From Mesorhizobium sp. PAMC28654 (lineage in GTDB: Bacteria; Pseudomonadota; Alphaproteobacteria; Rhizobiales; Rhizobiaceae), in contig NZ_CP085135.1 in assembly GCF_020616515.1 (NCBI RefSeq), forward strand, positions 2,542,001-2,606,000: a stretch of DNA of 64,000 bases, given 5' to 3'. The notes under the pieces are model-generated. The model ran no database searches, was not told the DNA's origin, and worked only from the letters and a program-made list of their open reading frames with translations. Positions 27,355 through 37,683 of the stretch are shown here, piece after piece. Made by a program: the position numbers and the translations under genes. Position 1 is the stretch's first letter; each line of letters opens with the position of its first letter.

Positions 27355-28690
27355 AACATTCGATACGCTGATCACCGGCGCGATCGTGGTCGGCGCCGAT
27401 ACGCAAAGCGCTGGCCAGGTCGGCATCGTCGACGGGCACGTGGCCGCCTTGCTAGATCCCCGCGAAACGGCAGTGGCACGGACCGTCATCGCAGCCGACG
27501 GCTGCATCCTGCTACCCGGGCTCGTCGATGCGCACGCTCACCTGCGCGAACCGGGCCTCACGCACAAGGAGGATTTTTCGTCCGGCACTCACGCCGCGGC
27601 GCTCGGCGGCGTGACAACGGTTCTCGACATGCCGACCGACGATCCGTGGACGGCGACCGACGCCCAGCTTTCCGACAAGATGGCGCTGGCTCGCCGCCGC
27701 ATCCATGTCGACGTCGGTTTCCAGGCGGTCGTCAGCCATGACCTCGAGCGGATCGCCCCACTGCATGGGCTGGCGCCGGTGTCGTTCGAACTTTTCACCG
27801 CCGACGTGCCACAGCAGTTCCTGTTTGCCTCGATGGACGAAGCGGTCAACGCTCTGAAGCGTTTCAGCGGGCTGGATACACTGGTCGGCATCTCGCCCGG
27901 CGATCAGTCGCTGCTGATGGGCAGCGCTCAACGCCACCGGACCGGCGGCATCACTGCCTTCCTCGAGAGCCGCCCGGTTCTGGCGGAAGCCATCGGCATC
28001 TCCCGGGCGTTGCTGGCGAGCGCCGCGACCGGGACCCGCATCCATGTGCGGCAGATCAATTCGGCGCTTGGCGTCGAAACCTGGCGCCGGCTGCGCGGCA
28101 TGGCCGATGCCAGCGTCGAAACCACGCCGCAGAATCTGTTCTTCACGGCGCAGGATTATGCAAGTCATGGCGCTGGACTGAAGGGGTCGCCCCCGCTGCG
28201 CGACAAGGCCGATGTCGCAGCCTTGCGAGACGCACTCGCCGCCGGCCAGATCGACATTATCGCGACGGACCATGCGCCGCACGAGGCGGTGGAGAAGGCA
28301 GCGCGCTACGCGACCTTCGCCGAAATTCCAGGAGGAATGCCGGGGCTGCAAACGCTTCTGCAAGCGATGCTCAAGCTGGTCGATGAGGGTCTGATCGGAT
28401 TTCGCGACATCGCCCGCATGTGCGCCCAGAACCCGGCCGAAAGGTTCGGGCTGGGCCGCCGCAAAGGGCGGATAGCCCCCGGCCACGACGCCGACATCCT
28501 GGTCGTGGATCCACGCCAGGCCAGTGACATCAACAACGCCGACCAGGTCTCGAAAGCCGGCTACACGCCATTCGATGGATGGAGAGTGCCGGGCAGGCTC
28601 ACTCGTGTCCTGCTTCGAGGCGAGGAGATCATGCGCGACGGCAGGCTGGTGGCCAATGGAAAAGGTCTGGTCGTGACACGGGAGCGCTGA
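27329..28690 (+). CDS. dihydroorotase/allantoinase-like protein with an altered metal site
   Basis: Cyclic amidohydrolase fold of 453 residues. The first metal motif [10 protein letters not shown] and the late Asp in [10 protein letters not shown] are intact, and the C-terminus has the usual [13 protein letters not shown]. However, where the family has the carbamylated Lys (KxF) this protein reads [10 protein letters not shown], and where it has HAEDE it reads SPGDQSL; one His remains in RIHVRQIN. It may therefore hold one metal, or be a non-catalytic partner. The ATG at 27329 overlaps the PuuE-like gene; GTG 27347 with GAGAG upstream is an alternative start. Confidence 0.82.
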   Translation: MRVSNAVPETFDTLITGAIVVGADTQSAGQVGIVDGHVAALLDPRETAVARTVIAADGCILLPGLVDAHAHLREPGLTHKEDFSSGTHAAALGGVTTVLDMPTDDPWTATDAQLSDKMALARRRIHVDVGFQAVVSHDLERIAPLHGLAPVSFELFTADVPQQFLFASMDEAVNALKRFSGLDTLVGISPGDQSLLMGSAQRHRTGGITAFLESRPVLAEAIGISRALLASAATGTRIHVRQINSALGVETWRRLRGMADASVETTPQNLFFTAQDYASHGAGLKGSPPLRDKADVAALRDALAAGQIDIIATDHAPHEAVEKAARYATFAEIPGGMPGLQTLLQAMLKLVDEGLIGFRDIARMCAQNPAERFGLGRRKGRIAPGHDADILVVDPRQASDINNADQVSKAGYTPFDGWRVPGRLTRVLLRGEEIMRDGRLVANGKGLVVTRER

Positions 28691-28696
28691 CACAAA

Positions 28697-29468
28697 ATGG
28701 GACTTCTCACAGGCAAGGTCGCCATCGTAACGGGTGCAAGCTCCGGTATCGGCCGCGCCATCGCCCGGCGTTTCGCCGTCGAGGGCGCCAGCGTGGTCAT
28801 CGCCGACACGATCGAGACGCCGCTCGAGGGTGGCCTCACGACGAAAGAACTGATCGAGCAGGCCGGCGGCACTGCCTTTCACGTCCAGACCGACATAGCG
28901 GACTGGAATGCTGTCGACCGAATGCTGAAAGCGACGATCGAACGGTTCGGCCGGCTCGATGTCATGGTCAACAACGCCGCCATCTATACCTCGACCAACC
29001 TGCTGGAAACCACGCCTGAGCAGTGGGCCAAGGTGATCGGCGTCAACCTCACCGGATTTTTCTACTGTTGCAAACGCGCCGTCGGGCAGATGCTCAGCCA
29101 GGAGCCCGTCAACGGCGTGCGTGGCCGCATCGTCAACATCTCGTCCCAGCACGGCATGGTCGCCTGCCCCGGCGACTTCCCCTATTCAGTGAGCAAGGGC
29201 GGGATCGTCCAGATGACGCGGCAGATCGCCATCGACCATGCCGAAGACCTGGTCGTCTGCAACGCCATCGCGCCGGGCAAGATCGTCACAGGCAAGCCAG
29301 GCATCGCCAACGATCCGGATTCGCTTGACTATTCGCGCCGCAGGACGCCATGGCCGCGCCTCGGCCAACCCGACGATGTCGCCGGCGCCGCGCTCTTCCT
29401 CCAGCGACATGTCAACCTATGTGACCGGCGTCAATTTGATGGTCGATGGCGGCTGGATGGCTGGCTGA
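28697..29468 (+). pseudogene. second SDR-family dehydrogenase with a late frameshift
   Basis: Short-chain dehydrogenase of about 257 residues, last gene of the plus-strand operon. Cofactor motif [17 protein letters not shown], catalytic Ser in VNISSQHG and YSVSK are all present. At about 29401 one base is missing in the codon after ALFL: restoring it gives ASDMSTYVTGVNLMVDGGWMAG and a stop at 29468. As written, the frame runs on into the convergent gene region with no family similarity. The break falls at the same structural place as in the other SDR of this operon. Confidence 0.8.
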
Positions 29469-29575
29469 GCTGGCTGCGACGCTCTTCGACCAGCTCGAAT
29501 TGCGCTGCCGTCGACCCCCTCCGGACCCGGCGGAGAGCAACGTTGGCATTGCGCTCCGCCAGCTTCAGCAAGGGA

Positions 29576-30481
29576 TCACTGAGTGTTCGGAACCTCATAG
29601 ACCTTGCCGTGCCAGGGAGCCGCGTCGATCTGGTCCAGCGCCATCACGTAAAGCACCTTTTCCTCGGGGCCAAAGGCGAAATTCGGCATCGATGGCGACG
29701 GCACAGAGAGCGTACGCAGCAGCTTGGCGTCCTTGTCGACCACGATGATCTTGCCCGGCGCATCGAGCGAGCGCGGGCTCTGCCCTATGTACATTTCGCC
29801 CTTCGCGTCCATCTTGATGCCGTCTGGCCAGATATGCGGCTGGTTCGGGAACAGGTCGTCGAGGCGCAGGAACACCCGGCGGTTCGCAAGGCTGTGGTCC
29901 GGCTGGACATCGAACTCGATGATGCGGTTGTCCTCGGTCTCGACCAGATAGAGGATCTTGCCGTCGTTCGACATGACAAGGCCATTGGCGTTGTGCAGGT
30001 CGCCCGCTTCCTTGGTCACGCCGCCGTCCTTGCCGATGTAGTACGCGGATGCGTCGATAAGCGGACCGCCCTTGCCCGAGCCGGTGAAATAGATCCCGCC
30101 GTCCTTGTCCGGCGCGAAATCATTCGGGCCGCTGAAGGCATGTCCTTCCGAGTCCTTGTCGTAAGGCGGCAAGGTCTTGCCGTCGGCCGAAATGCGGCCG
30201 ATCGTGTTGCTGTCGTAGCAGGTGACAACGAATTCGCCTTTGGCCGTCGGCAGCACGGCCGACGGGCCGCAGCCATCCTGTTTCCAGAACACCTCATTCT
30301 TGTTGCCATCCCAGGTCGTGACGGTGCCGCGGCCATATTCGACGTAGAACAGCTTGTTCTGGTACCAGATCGGCCCCTCGGCGAACCAGGCGTCGGCATT
30401 AACGACCTTGACGTCGGCAGCGTGCGCGGATGCAGCAAAGGCGAAACCAAGTAACGCGGTTAGAATACGTGGACTTGTCAT
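29576..30481 (-). CDS. secreted SMP-30/gluconolactonase-family protein
   Basis: Six-bladed propeller lactonase of 301 residues with a Sec signal peptide (hydrophobic LTALLGFAFAASAHA, cleavage before ADV), so periplasmic. The metal ligands expected for the family are visible: Glu in FAEGPIW, Asn/Asp in SGPNDFAPD, Asn in NANGLVMS and Asp in WPDGIKMD. AAGGGGAAATG precedes the start. It is the last gene of the long minus-strand operon and could hydrolyse a lactone or aldonolactone arising from, or feeding, the pathway. Confidence 0.85.
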   Translation of the reverse strand: MTSPRILTALLGFAFAASAHAADVKVVNADAWFAEGPIWYQNKLFYVEYGRGTVTTWDGNKNEVFWKQDGCGPSAVLPTAKGEFVVTCYDSNTIGRISADGKTLPPYDKDSEGHAFSGPNDFAPDKDGGIYFTGSGKGGPLIDASAYYIGKDGGVTKEAGDLHNANGLVMSNDGKILYLVETEDNRIIEFDVQPDHSLANRRVFLRLDDLFPNQPHIWPDGIKMDAKGEMYIGQSPRSLDAPGKIIVVDKDAKLLRTLSVPSPSMPNFAFGPEEKVLYVMALDQIDAAPWHGKVYEVPNTQ

Positions 30482-30521
30482 GTCATTTCCCCTTCTTTCA
30501 CATTGTTATCGCTTGATATTT

Positions 30522-32063
30522 CTACGGTTCGCCAGCGCCGATTTCCTCCTTTCGGTGCGTGACATAGGCTTCCAGTTCTTCGCGGATGGCTGGGTCCATC
30601 ACCGGCTCTTCATAGTCATGCAAAGCCTGCTGCCAGAGCAGCGTCGCGCGCTCGAGCGCATCGTGGCCGCCGGCTTCCTGCCAGCTCCCATAGTTCTGCC
30701 AGTTGGAGAGCATCGGGCGATAGAACGCCGTTTCGTAGCGCGCCATGGTGTGCTCGGAGCCGAAGAAATGCCCGCCGGTCGGCACTGCCTTTATCGCCTC
30801 GAAGCCGAGGTCATCTTCGTCGAAGGGCATGGGCCGCAGGAACTCGATCATGTTCTGCAGGATCTCGACGTCGAGGATGAGCTTCTCATAAGAGGCCGTG
30901 AGGCCGCCCTCCAGCCAGCCAGCCGCGTGATAGATCAGGTTGGCGCCGCCAAGCACGGCGCCCCACGTCGCCATTCCCGTTTCATAAGCCGCCTGGAGAT
31001 CAACGGCATTGGACGCGTTGGCATTCGATGTGCGGTAAGGCAGCCGATAGCGGCGGGCCAGTTGCCCGGCGACAATGTTGGCCTTGGCATTCTCCGGCGT
31101 GCCAAAGGCCGGCGCTCCAGAGCGCATGTCGACGTTCGATGTGAACGCGCCATACATCACCGGCGTGCCGGGATTGACGAGCTGCGTCAACGTCACCCCA
31201 AACAAGGCTTCGGCGTTCTGTTGCGCCAGTGCCGCCGCCAGCGTGACCGGCGTCATCGCGCCCATCAGCGTGAACGGCGTGATGGTGATCGGTTGGCCAT
31301 GCTCGGCCATGGCGATCAGCCCCTCCGCCATGGCTTCATCGAACAGCCGCGGCGAGTTGACCGAAATGATGGTGGTGACGCCAGGCGACGCCCGCATCGC
31401 TTCGACGGTGATGCCCCGGGCGATGGCCATCATGGCGATGCTGTCAACGGCGCGGCCGCGTCCGATCGCCGAGCAATGGAAACTCAGGTCGGACAGCGTC
31501 AGGTTGGCGCGGTAGGTGTCCAGATGGCGAGAATTGGCCGGCAGTTCCATCGGCGCGACGACCTGGTTGCCGATGATGTGGATGGCGTTGAAGTGGTGGG
31601 CCAGGCGGATGAAGTTCTCGTAGTCCGCAAGATTACCCTGCCGGCGTCCGTTGATGCGGTCGTGCACATTGGGTGGGCCAGCGACCAGTCCGAAGACCAG
31701 TGAATTGCCGCCCAGCGTGATTTGCTTGTCCGGATTGCGTGACGTGAGGGTGAACGACGACGGCGCGGTTCTCACCGCCGCCATCACCAGGGACTCATCG
31801 ATGCGCACGATGTTCTCATTGCGGTCGACGATGGCGCCGGCCGCTTCGAACAGTGCCAGGACTTTCTCACCCATCACGCGGATGCCGAGTTCGGAAAGGA
31901 TGCGCATCGAGGTGCGGTGCAGCTTGTCCATCTGCTCTTCGTTCAGCAGTTGCATCGGTGCATAGGGATTGGTCACGTGCTGCCATGGCAGTTGCGGGAT
32001 ACCGCCGCCGCTACGGCTCGCCTTCGACCGCCGGCCACCGCCGCGTCTTTCATGTGCCGTCAT
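30522..32063 (-). CDS. trimethylamine methyltransferase (MttB) superfamily, non-pyrrolysine type
   Basis: TIM-barrel methyltransferase of 513 residues, COG5598. Known relatives demethylate quaternary or tertiary amines such as glycine betaine, proline betaine or carnitine, passing the methyl group to a corrinoid protein. The frame has no internal TAG, so this is not a pyrrolysine enzyme. Conserved-looking features are LLNEEQMDKLH, YGAFTSNVDMRSGAP and GGHFFGSEHTMARYE. No corrinoid protein or activating protein is encoded in this window, which is odd for a canonical member. Within an operon for sarcosine oxidase it most likely acts on a methylated amine upstream of that enzyme. Confidence 0.85.
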   Translation of the reverse strand: MTAHERRGGGRRSKASRSGGGIPQLPWQHVTNPYAPMQLLNEEQMDKLHRTSMRILSELGIRVMGEKVLALFEAAGAIVDRNENIVRIDESLVMAAVRTAPSSFTLTSRNPDKQITLGGNSLVFGLVAGPPNVHDRINGRRQGNLADYENFIRLAHHFNAIHIIGNQVVAPMELPANSRHLDTYRANLTLSDLSFHCSAIGRGRAVDSIAMMAIARGITVEAMRASPGVTTIISVNSPRLFDEAMAEGLIAMAEHGQPITITPFTLMGAMTPVTLAAALAQQNAEALFGVTLTQLVNPGTPVMYGAFTSNVDMRSGAPAFGTPENAKANIVAGQLARRYRLPYRTSNANASNAVDLQAAYETGMATWGAVLGGANLIYHAAGWLEGGLTASYEKLILDVEILQNMIEFLRPMPFDEDDLGFEAIKAVPTGGHFFGSEHTMARYETAFYRPMLSNWQNYGSWQEAGGHDALERATLLWQQALHDYEEPVMDPAIREELEAYVTHRKEEIGAGEP

Positions 32064-32083
32064 TGCCGCACTCCTCCCTCGTT

Positions 32084-33050
32084 TCAGTAGCCACGCGTCG
32101 GATCGACGACGTTTTCCAGCGGTTCGCCGCGCCGATAGCGGGCCAGGTTATCCGCGAACATCCGCACCGACTTGACATCCCAACCGTCGTAGACGGACGA
32201 ACAGTGCGGAGTGATGATCACGTTGTCGTAGCCCCACAAGGGATGGTCGGCCGGCAGCGGCTCGGTGGCGAAGACATCGAGCGCCGCACCCCTGAGCCGG
32301 CCGGCTTCGAGAGCCTCGACAAGGGCTGCCTCCTCGACCACGCCGCCGCGAGAGACGTCGATCAGAACAGCGGTCGGCTTCATCGCGGCAAACGCCTGTC
32401 GATCAACCAGCCCGCGCGTCGTCTCCAGGAGCGGCACGCAGCAAACGATGAAATCGGCGCGCGCAGAGCGCCGGCAAGTCACTGATGCCGTGGACCTCAT
32501 CGACATTCGCGGTGGACCTCGGCCGGGCCCGGGCGCCGAGCGTCACCATGCCCATCGCCTTGGCGCGGCGGGCCACGGCCTGTCCGGTCCTGCCAAGGCC
32601 GAGGATCAGCAATGTGCGCCCTTCGATGGGTACGACGCTACCCGCGCTCCACCGCCGCGCCTGCTGGTCGCGGGCAAAGCCCGGAAAGCCCAGCGAGAAG
32701 GACAGCATCGCTCCCAGCGCGTATTCGGCCATCATGTCGGCAGCGACCCCAGCCGCGTTGGTCACCGTGACCTTGGCCGGATCCCACGGAAGCAGGTGAT
32801 CGGTACCCGAGCCGCCGACGGATACCCATCGCACGGTCGGACTTTCCAGGAGCGCCCTGCGCGGAAACAGCGGCGTTCCGGAAAAGCGCACGGAATAGAC
32901 GACCTCCGCGCCGGTGCTGGCTATCATGTCGGCCAATCCGCCATAGCTGTCGCAAGCCGTGACCCGGAGATCAGGATGCCTCTCCGCCAGCACCGCGAGC
33001 GCGGATTCCGGCCTGTCGCTGTGAACGATGATCGACGGGTGGCCGGCCAT
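32084..33050 (-). pseudogene. D-isomer 2-hydroxyacid dehydrogenase with an internal frameshift
   Basis: NAD(P)-dependent 2-hydroxyacid dehydrogenase of about 320 residues. The first frame gives the N-terminal half and the cofactor motif LGLGRTGQAVA; the second frame gives CVPLLETTRGLV, the catalytic-region DVSRGGVVEEAAL, FATEPLP and ITPHCSS with the catalytic His. They join near 32464-32467, where two bases appear missing or one is extra within GCTCTGCGCG. The ATG at 33050 sits just downstream of the DapA-like stop. If the break is real, the enzyme loses its catalytic half. Confidence 0.8.
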
Positions 33051-33054
33051 GGTT

Positions 33055-33972
33055 CTAAGCCCTGCGCCGCGCGGGGATGACCTCACTCGCTTCGCCAAGG
33101 GCGGCAAGGAGCGCCTTGCCGGCCGCGAGCGTGGTGTTTTCATGCGGGGCACGCAGGTTGAGCCAGCGGTGATCGCCGGACCGCGCCGCGAGCGCGGCCT
33201 TCATGCCGCCGATCAGCCCGGCGGCCTGCACTGCCTGCCGGAACGCCTTGATCGAGGCGTCGGCGGCACTCACATCCCGGCCGGCGCGCGCGCCGTCATA
33301 AACAGCCCTTATCGCCGCCGCGTTGAGATTGACCGATGCGGAGATACACCCCGCCGCGCCACTGGCCAGGCCTTGCGTCAACTGTGCCTCGGAGCTCGGG
33401 AACACCGAGACGTTCGGTGCCGCGGCGATCACCGCTGCCGTGTTGTCCCAGTTGCCGGCACTGTCCTTGTAAGCCACGACCGTATCGGGAAACGCGCTGT
33501 TCAGCCGGGCAGCCAGCGCCGGCGTCACCGCTACGCCCGAATTCTGCGGAATGTGATAGAGGATCAGCCGCAGTGACGGGCTCGCGACCTTTTCGATCAG
33601 TTCGCCATAGTAACGCGCCTGCCCCACGTCGCCCGCGGCGGTGTAGAAGAACGACGGCAGCACCATCACGCCGGCGCAGCCAAGACCAACGGCATGGCTG
33701 CTGAGTTCCACGGTTTCCGGTAGCGCCGTGACCCCGGTGCCGGGCATCATCCTGTGCGGCGGAATGCCTGCGTCCACCAACCATTCGAGCGCCTCCATAC
33801 GCTCATCGAGCGACAGCGACAGCGCCTCGCCGGTGGTGCCGAAGGGCGAAAGGAAGTGAGCTCCCTGGTCAAGCACCCATCGCGCATGGCCGATCCAGAG
33901 ATCACGTGCGATTCTGCCCTCGGCCTCGAAAGGCGTCAGGATCGGCGCGATCACGCCCTGGATGGTGTTCAT
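33055..33972 (-). CDS. DapA (dihydrodipicolinate synthase)-family lyase
   Basis: Class I aldolase/lyase of 305 residues acting through a Schiff base. Present are GTTGEALSLS (the TTGE phosphate/carboxylate loop), Tyr in LILYHIPQN and the Schiff-base Lys in VVAYKDSAG. In a catabolic operon such proteins are usually keto-acid aldolases or dehydratases rather than lysine-pathway enzymes. The ATG overlaps the soxG stop by four bases, so it is coupled to sarcosine oxidase translation. The product is presumably a 2-keto acid, fitting the adjacent hydroxyacid dehydrogenase. Confidence 0.88.
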   Translation of the reverse strand: MNTIQGVIAPILTPFEAEGRIARDLWIGHARWVLDQGAHFLSPFGTTGEALSLSLDERMEALEWLVDAGIPPHRMMPGTGVTALPETVELSSHAVGLGCAGVMVLPSFFYTAAGDVGQARYYGELIEKVASPSLRLILYHIPQNSGVAVTPALAARLNSAFPDTVVAYKDSAGNWDNTAAVIAAAPNVSVFPSSEAQLTQGLASGAAGCISASVNLNAAAIRAVYDGARAGRDVSAADASIKAFRQAVQAAGLIGGMKAALAARSGDHRWLNLRAPHENTTLAAGKALLAALGEASEVIPARRRA

Positions 33973-34559
33973 CGATGCTTCTCCCTTGATGTTCTTTCAC
34001 CGGCGGCCTGCTTGGCCGCAAGGATGACCGTCCTGACGAAGAAGGCGGTCGCCGCAATGTCGAAAAACACGTCGAATCCCTCCCCGGCCCTCACAAGGAC
34101 TGCTTCGAGTTGAGCGACGCGGGTCTGCGCGATCTCGTCTTCGTGCAATCGTCCGGCGCGCAGATCGAGCACGCAAAGCCTTGCCATGACGCCGTTGACG
34201 GCTGGCCCGGACAGCCGCATCCAGGCCCAGCCCTCCTCGCGCCACGACCAGTAGCCGCGCGGACCGGTCGTATTGTTCCAGCGGGCCGTGAGCGCGTCCA
34301 ATTCGCCGTCGACGACCAGGAAATCCTCGCTGCCGAGCCGCAGCACGCGCAGGTCGCCATGCCCGCTTATCCGGTTCACGGGCGGCAGTGTGATGCCGCA
34401 TCCTTCCAGCCAGGCGGAACTGCCCGGTCCCTTGATGCCGAAGCGGGGCTCCGCGGTCAGGTCGACCAGTTCGACAGCGCCGTTCGGCAGGCTGATGTGC
34501 TGCGCGGAGCCGCCGGTGGACAGCGGAAACTGACGCAGAGATAAAGGCAACGAGATCAT
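33969..34559 (-). CDS. soxG: sarcosine oxidase gamma subunit
   Basis: Small subunit of heterotetrameric sarcosine oxidase, 196 residues, GcvT-like fold. Motifs such as RFGIKGPGSSAWLEG and VLRLGSEDFLVV fit the family, and the C-terminal FDVFFDIAATAFFVRTV is the usual end. ATG 34559 lies one base after the soxA stop. It completes the B-D-A-G set that oxidises sarcosine to glycine, with methylene-tetrahydrofolate and peroxide formed. Confidence 0.88.
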   Translation of the reverse strand: MISLPLSLRQFPLSTGGSAQHISLPNGAVELVDLTAEPRFGIKGPGSSAWLEGCGITLPPVNRISGHGDLRVLRLGSEDFLVVDGELDALTARWNNTTGPRGYWSWREEGWAWMRLSGPAVNGVMARLCVLDLRAGRLHEDEIAQTRVAQLEAVLVRAGEGFDVFFDIAATAFFVRTVILAAKQAAGERTSREKHR

Positions 34560-34560
34560 C

Positions 34561-37414
34561 CTAGAGTTCCTGCCGCGCGTTCTCTGGATCGAAGAAGGCA
34601 TGCATGACCACGGGAGCGCTCACCAGTTCGCCGTCGCGGCATTTTATGGTGACCAGGCTGCCCTCGGCCGCGTCATCGACATGGACATAGGCGAGCGCGA
34701 TGTGGTGGCCGAGCGTCGGTGAAAAGCCGACCGAAGTGACCTGTCCGACCGGCACCCCGCCGCGCAGCACGAGGCAGCCTTCGCCCGGTACGTTCGTGGC
34801 GTCCGCGAAAGTCAGCCCGACCAGCCTGCGTGCCTGGCCGAGACGCGCCCGCATCTCGATCGAGCGCTTGCCGACGAAAAACGGTTTTCGTCTCGACACC
34901 GCCCAGCCGAAACCCAGTTCATCCGGGCAGGTCAGCGCGTCCGTGTCCTGGCCGATGAGGATGTGGCCTTTCTCCAGGCGAAGGATGCGCGATGCCTCGA
35001 GGCCGTAGGGGCGCAGCCCATGCGATCCGCCTGCCTCGATCACCGCATCCCACAGCGCGCCGGCATAGCTGGACGGACAATGCAGCTCGTAGCTGACCTC
35101 CCCGGTGAAACCGATACGCATGACACGCACCGGAACTCCGGCAAGCATGCCTTCGTGGCCGGACAGATAGCCGAACGCCTGCCTTGAAAAATCGATGTCG
35201 CCATCCATCGCCTGCAGCAAGACGCGCGCGTTCGGCCCGGTGACATTGAGCCCGGAAAACGCCGCGGTGACGTTGAGCACGTCGACCTTCAGCCGCCATT
35301 GAGCGTTCCAGAACAGCATTTCCGCCTGGACTCTGGCAACCGCGCCCGTGGTGGCGGTGACGTAGAAGCGATCGTCGGCCAGGCGGTAGGCGACGCCATC
35401 GTCGATCACCGCGCCCATCTCGTTCAGCATCAGGCAATAGCGCACGCGGCCGACGGGCTGGCCGGCATGGGCCATGGTGTACATGCGGTCGAGGAAGGCG
35501 CCGGCATCCGGTCCTCGCACTTCCAGCTTGCCCAGCGTCGATACGTCGAGCACGCCGACCGCCTGTCGCACGGCCGCGATCTCTTCGCGCACAAGCCGCT
35601 CGGCATCGACGTCCGCTCCGTAATGGTAGGGCCGCCACCAGGCACCCACCGGCTTCATGCGGGCATTAACAGCCAGATGCCGCGCGTGGAGCGCGGTCCG
35701 CCGTTCGAGCGGCTCATGATGGCCGGCAAGCACACCAAGCGTTTCCGGGCCTGTCGGAGGCCGCGCGGTGGTAACGCCGACGGCACCTACGCTGCGGCCG
35801 GTCGCCTCGGCGACGATCCTGGCTGTCGCCAGCGCCGAATGGCGACCTTGGCTTGGCCCCATGGCCACCGTCGAAAACCGCTTGACCAGTTCCAGTTCGC
35901 GATAGCCTTCCTTCACCGTGTTCAGCAGGTCGTTGACCTGCAGGTCCTCGTCGAAGTCGATGAAGTCATGTCCCTTCGGATCGGCAGCGATGGGCTGCGC
36001 CCAGCCTTTCGGCTCCGTATCGATATCAACCGCCGCTGCGTCGGAGCGGACCACGTGGCCGAGGCGGGCCAGTGCGTCCAGCCCCGCGCGGCGACCATCC
36101 GCGATTGCCGCATCGAGGCTCGACCTGCCCGCGACCGCTCCCGCCAGCAGCACCGAGCCATGATCCATGGTGAGCTTCATATTCGCCGACTTCTCGTCGT
36201 AGCCGACCTTGGCTCCGGCCTGGCACGGCAACTGCCAAGCTGGCACCGCGCCAGCAGAGATGACCACGAGATCGCAGTCGATCCAGCGGCCTTCGATGCG
36301 GACGCGCGCGACATGTCTGTTGGCCTTGGTGCCCTGGGCCTCGGCGATGGCTGCGCCCTGCATGATTTCGACGCCCCTGGCTTGCAGCGCCTTGGCCAGG
36401 TCGCCGTCATTGCCTGTCGGCCTCGGATCGGCTAGCACCGCGACGGCAACGCCCGCATCGATGAGGTCGAGCGCGGCATGATAGCCGGCGGGATTGGCGG
36501 CGAGCACGACGGCGCGCCGGCCGGGTTTCACCGCATAATGCCGGATCAGCCGCTGCACGGCCCCGCCGGTCATGATGCCCGGCAGGTCGTTGTTGCGGAA
36601 CAGCGCGGGCTGCTCGATCGCGCCGGTTGCGAGAACCACTTGCCGGGCGCGGGTCCGATAGAGCCGGTCGCCCTGGATCAGCGGCAGCCAGTTGTCCTCA
36701 TACCAGCCGTTGCAGACCGTGCCAGGCAGAATGCGCAAGTTGGGAAGTGCCACCACTGCAGCGGCCAGCCGCGCCAGCACGTCCGGCCCGCAGCGGCTGT
36801 AGGTCAACGAGCCGCCGATTTCCGGATTTTCGTCGCACAGAACGACATCCGCCCCGGCCTCGGCGGCGGCGATACCCGCCGAAAGCCCGGCCGGCCCGGC
36901 GCCGACGACCAGCAGGTCGCAATGGAGATGCGCCATGTCGAAGTCGCGATGCGGAGCCTTTGCATCGATCATGCCCAAGCCCGCCCTGCGGCGGATCATC
37001 GGCTCCCAGACTCTCAGCCACGCGTTGCGCGTCGGTCCCATGAACGTTCGATAATAGAAGCCGACCGGCAGCAGCTTCGCGAACCGGCCAATCAGGGCAT
37101 CGCGGTCGGACTGAAGCGAGCCGTTGACGTTCTGCGCCGTCACCTTCATGCCGTCGCGCAACGGCGTCAGGTCCGCCGCCACGTTCGGCTCGGACGTCAA
37201 TTGCACCAGTGTGTTGGCCTCGGCCCCGGCCATGCTGAAGACGCCGCGGGGCCGATGATTTGAACGAGCGTGACAGCAGCCATTGCCCCGACGCCCCCAG
37301 CGCGCTGGCGATGCAATCGCCCTCGAAGCCCTCGAACGCCTTGCCTTCGAAGCTGAAGCGAAGCGCCCGACCGCGGTCAATGCGCGAGCCAAAAGGTTCG
37401 GGCAGCCGGCTCAC
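34561..37414 (-). pseudogene. soxA: sarcosine oxidase alpha subunit, early frameshift
   Basis: Large subunit, about 950 residues when repaired. The first frame (GTG 37414) gives SRLPEPFG and the Fer2-like start up to SRSFK. Near 37258 the frame slips within AAATCATCGG and the second frame continues with HRPRGVFSMAG and the rest. The dinucleotide motif VVGAGPAGLSAG, a second NAD site region, and C-terminal GCV_T and GCV_T_C domains (from about residue 570) follow to 34561. Two missing bases (a Tyr codon reduced to T) would restore SFKYHRPRG. The GTG overlaps the repaired soxD stop in a GTGA. As written only about 50 N-terminal residues or an N-truncated protein could be made. Confidence 0.85.
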
Positions 37415-37679
37415 GGCCGGCCTTCGTCGTTTGGCGCGTAGGTGCGGATGATCTGATCTCGTTGGTCACCAGATTGCGTTCGGCCAGAAAGAAGAAGTTG
37501 CTCGGCACGTGGCGCCACCATTCCACCCCCATACCCTTGCGGTTGTCGGCCCTGAACAGGTGGCGCGCCCATTCGGCGTCGCTTGATGCATCGGGATCGG
37601 GTGCGGCCCGCACCGGCCCGAGCGACTGGAATTCGTCGATGTTGCGCGGTCCGTTCATCGGGCAGGTGAGCAGCTTCAT
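37411..37679 (-). pseudogene. soxD: sarcosine oxidase delta subunit, late frameshift
   Basis: Zinc-binding delta subunit, about 90 residues when repaired. LLTCPMNGPRNIDEF and DAEWARHLFRADNRKG are family hallmarks; the second Cys of the usual CPxCG is replaced (CPMNG). Up to LVTNEI the frame is normal; one base lost near 37452-37456 shifts it. The alternative frame gives IIRTYAPNDEGRP and a stop at 37411 that overlaps soxA GTG as GTGA, the coupling expected in this operon. As written, the product has a wrong tail and reads on to 37377. Confidence 0.8.
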
Positions 37680-37683
37680 GATG

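Noticed and set aside
30522..32063. Pyrrolysine-containing MttB
   Set aside because: The gene has no in-frame TAG, and no pyrrolysine genes are nearby.
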